A stretch of 8,316 bases of DNA from assembly GCA_903930805.1 (NCBI GenBank), contig CAIYZZ010000342.1:1-8316 (forward strand), in the 5' to 3' direction. Of this stretch, positions 6,915 through 8,316 are shown one piece after another. The stretch's first letter is position 1. Each line of letters opens with the position of its first letter. Below the pieces are notes generated by a model that searched no databases, had not been told where the DNA came from, and saw nothing but the letters and a program-made list of their open reading frames with translations. The DNA comes from an uncultured Rhodocyclaceae bacterium (GTDB lineage: Bacteria > Pseudomonadota > Gammaproteobacteria > Burkholderiales > Rhodocyclaceae). The position numbers and the translations under genes are program-made.

Positions 6915-8316
6915 CGAATCGTGAAGAGTCGTTCGATTGTCGTTGCCTGATTAAGCTTGCCTTCGATGACCGCAATCAGATCCTCACGCTGTTTGTCTAC
7001 CTGATCCTGGGCGTCGAACAGCGAGCGGCGCCTCTGGTTGCGTTGGGCTTCAAGCGCCTTGATCTGCTTCTGCCCGGAGAGCTTCTCTTCCAAGGTCAGG
7101 GCTGTCGTAGCGGCCCGGCGCGCTTCCTTGATCTGGCGGTCGATTTCCTTGATTTCCCGTTCCAACCCAACCTTCAGGTCGTCGGCCCAGCCGTCGAGCT
7201 TGTCGGCCTCGGCCTCGAAAATGCGGGCGTTGCGCTCGGAAATGTTGCTCTGAATCCCAGCCTGACGTTGCTGGATATGCCGGTCAATGTGATCCGGAAA
7301 CCCTACCTCAGCCGCGCAAGGGCGCGGAGCCGGGGCGCAAGGCAATGTCAGCAGGCGTTGCGCGATTTCATCCTCAAGAAACTGCCCTCCGTCGGTTATG
7401 GCAGAGAAGATCAGATGATCCTCTTCCTGGTCGAGCGATTCGACGCTGAAGAGTGACAGCACAAGCCAGCCGGCTTTGCCGATGTATGGCTCAAGCGTCG
7501 TTACCTTGCCATCGTGTCGGCCGTAATCGAACTGGATTTCTGCCGGTGGCAATGTACGCTCCTTCGCTTGCGCGACAATGCGTTCGGCCAAGGGGTGATT
7601 CAAGCGGTAAAGGTGCGCCTCGCCGGAGCGACGCGGCAGCTCATAGAGGCCCAGCGGAATGGCGCTGACTTGATCCGGGAACGGGTTTGCCGCAAGACGA
7701 AACGAGGCGTCCCCCAGAAATTCGGCCTGGCCGTCCAGTTCATGGCGTGTGAGCTGCATCAGCAGGCGCTCATAGCGGTTGAGGTAGGCCCGCGAGGCTT
7801 CGTCGCGCACCTTGAGCTTTTCGCGCACTTCGTCGTCGAAGTTTTCCAGCAGTTGCTGGCGCGTGCGCGTCATTGACTCGTTGATCTCCAGGCTCAGTTC
7901 GAGCTGGAGCTGGTTGAAGGCGGAGGCGATCTCCTCCGGCTTGCGGCAGTTCTGGTAGATGGCGGCGATGCGCTTTTCGAAGTCCACGCCGGATTCGATG
8001 GCGCCCAGCACTTCGTCGCTGGCACCGAAGACACCTTCGAAGAGCTGGAATTTTTCCGAAAGCAGTTCGAAGACGCGCTGATCGGCGGCATTTTTCCGGT
8101 TGAGGAAGTTCACCACCACGACATCATGCTTCTGCCCGTAGCGATGGCAGCGGCCAATGCGCTGCTCTATGCGCTGTGGGTTCCACGGCAGGTCGTAGTT
8201 CACCACCAGCGAACAGAACTGGAGGTTGATGCCCTCAGCACCGGCCTCGGTGGCGATCATGATGCGGCCCTGCTCGCGGAAGTAATCCACCAGCGCCGAG
8301 CGCAGATCGGCAGTCC
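6899..8316 (-). CDS. SNF2-type helicase, C-terminal part (5' end beyond window)
   Basis: The frame is open at the right edge, and 471 residues are visible. They start inside the second RecA-like helicase lobe: IATEAGAEGIN (about 20-30, motif V) and QRIGRCHRYGQ (51-61, motif VI with its arginine fingers), typical of SNF2/RapA-like double-strand DNA translocases. The Walker A and DEAH-type motifs must lie outside the window. The next 300 residues or so are a family-specific region, followed by a charged, coiled-coil-like stretch at about 375-455 and an end of the type FTIRW. The visible GTG at 8290 falls within the helicase fold and is not the true start. From memory, SNF2 proteins with this coiled C-terminus and FTIRW ending are encoded beside Mod-like methyltransferases in restriction-type operons, and somewhat resemble DISARM DrmD. 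Here AIPR follows instead, overlapping the stop codon. The helicase probably moves on DNA for a partner nuclease or methyltransferase. Confidence 0.9.
   Translation of the reverse strand, partial: TADLRSALVDYFREQGRIMIATEAGAEGINLQFCSLVVNYDLPWNPQRIEQRIGRCHRYGQKHDVVVVNFLNRKNAADQRVFELLSEKFQLFEGVFGASDEVLGAIESGVDFEKRIAAIYQNCRKPEEIASAFNQLQLELSLEINESMTRTRQQLLENFDDEVREKLKVRDEASRAYLNRYERLLMQLTRHELDGQAEFLGDASFRLAANPFPDQVSAIPLGLYELPRRSGEAHLYRLNHPLAERIVAQAKERTLPPAEIQFDYGRHDGKVTTLEPYIGKAGWLVLSLFSVESLDQEEDHLIFSAITDGGQFLEDEIAQRLLTLPCAPAPRPCAAEVGFPDHIDRHIQQRQAGIQSNISERNARIFEAEADKLDGWADDLKVGLEREIKEIDRQIKEARRAATTALTLEEKLSGQKQIKALEAQRNQRRRSLFDAQDQVDKQREDLIAVIEGKLNQATTIERLFTIRWILG

Noticed and set aside
6884..7456. 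A 190-codon plus-strand frame opposite the helicase gene
   Set aside because: It overlaps the helicase coiled-coil region, which has strong codon and motif support on the minus strand. The plus frame shows no recognisable motif.
6899..8316. Assignment of the helicase to DISARM (drmD)
   Set aside because: No drmA, drmB or drmC neighbour is visible, and AIPR follows directly. The fold type alone is too common to name the system.

Overview
The window is a dense, single-strand (minus) block of anti-phage and restriction-type genes, cut at both ends. Read in the direction of transcription (right to left) it holds: the C-terminal part of a SNF2-type helicase (5' end outside the window); an AIPR-family protein with an N-terminal nuclease-like motif; a 44-residue ORF resembling the N-terminus of a Mod-like site-specific DNA methyltransferase; an OLD-like AAA ATPase with a TOPRIM-like C-terminus; a D12-class (Dam-like) adenine methyltransferase; a second, 36-residue ORF of the same Mod-N-terminus type; and a large SIR2-domain protein that is open to the left edge, so its 3' end is missing. 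There are no tRNA or rRNA genes, no CRISPR array, no transposase and no recognisable integrase site.

The genes overlap or are 2 to 33 bases apart, and no intergenic space is long enough for an obvious promoter or terminator. The block therefore looks like one long transcript that starts right of the window and ends left of it. The moderately GC-rich sequence and the protein types fit a proteobacterial defence island, probably beta- or gamma-proteobacterial. That is an inference; nothing here names the organism.

The most interesting signal is the pair of short ORFs. Each begins like the N-terminus I know from Mod-like methyltransferases that sit next to SNF2 helicases of this type (Lys/Gln-rich start, then L-x-W-x-x-KEN). 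Each stops after a few dozen codons, and each lies exactly at a junction: one between AIPR and the ATPase/methyltransferase pair, the other between that pair and SIR2. Their 5' parts match over 42 bases at 33 positions. I read this as repeated insertion of defence cargo at the start of a mod gene that should follow the helicase, each event leaving a copy of the mod start. An intact mod gene would then be expected left of the window. The alternative is that the mini-ORFs are kept as translated leaders that couple translation to the next gene.

Functionally the block combines a DNA translocase (SNF2), a DNA-modifying enzyme (D12 methyltransferase), two candidate nucleases (AIPR N-terminus, TOPRIM of the OLD-like ATPase) and a candidate NAD-depleting effector (SIR2). 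It may be one composite system or several independent modules sharing a transcript; the sequence alone cannot decide this.
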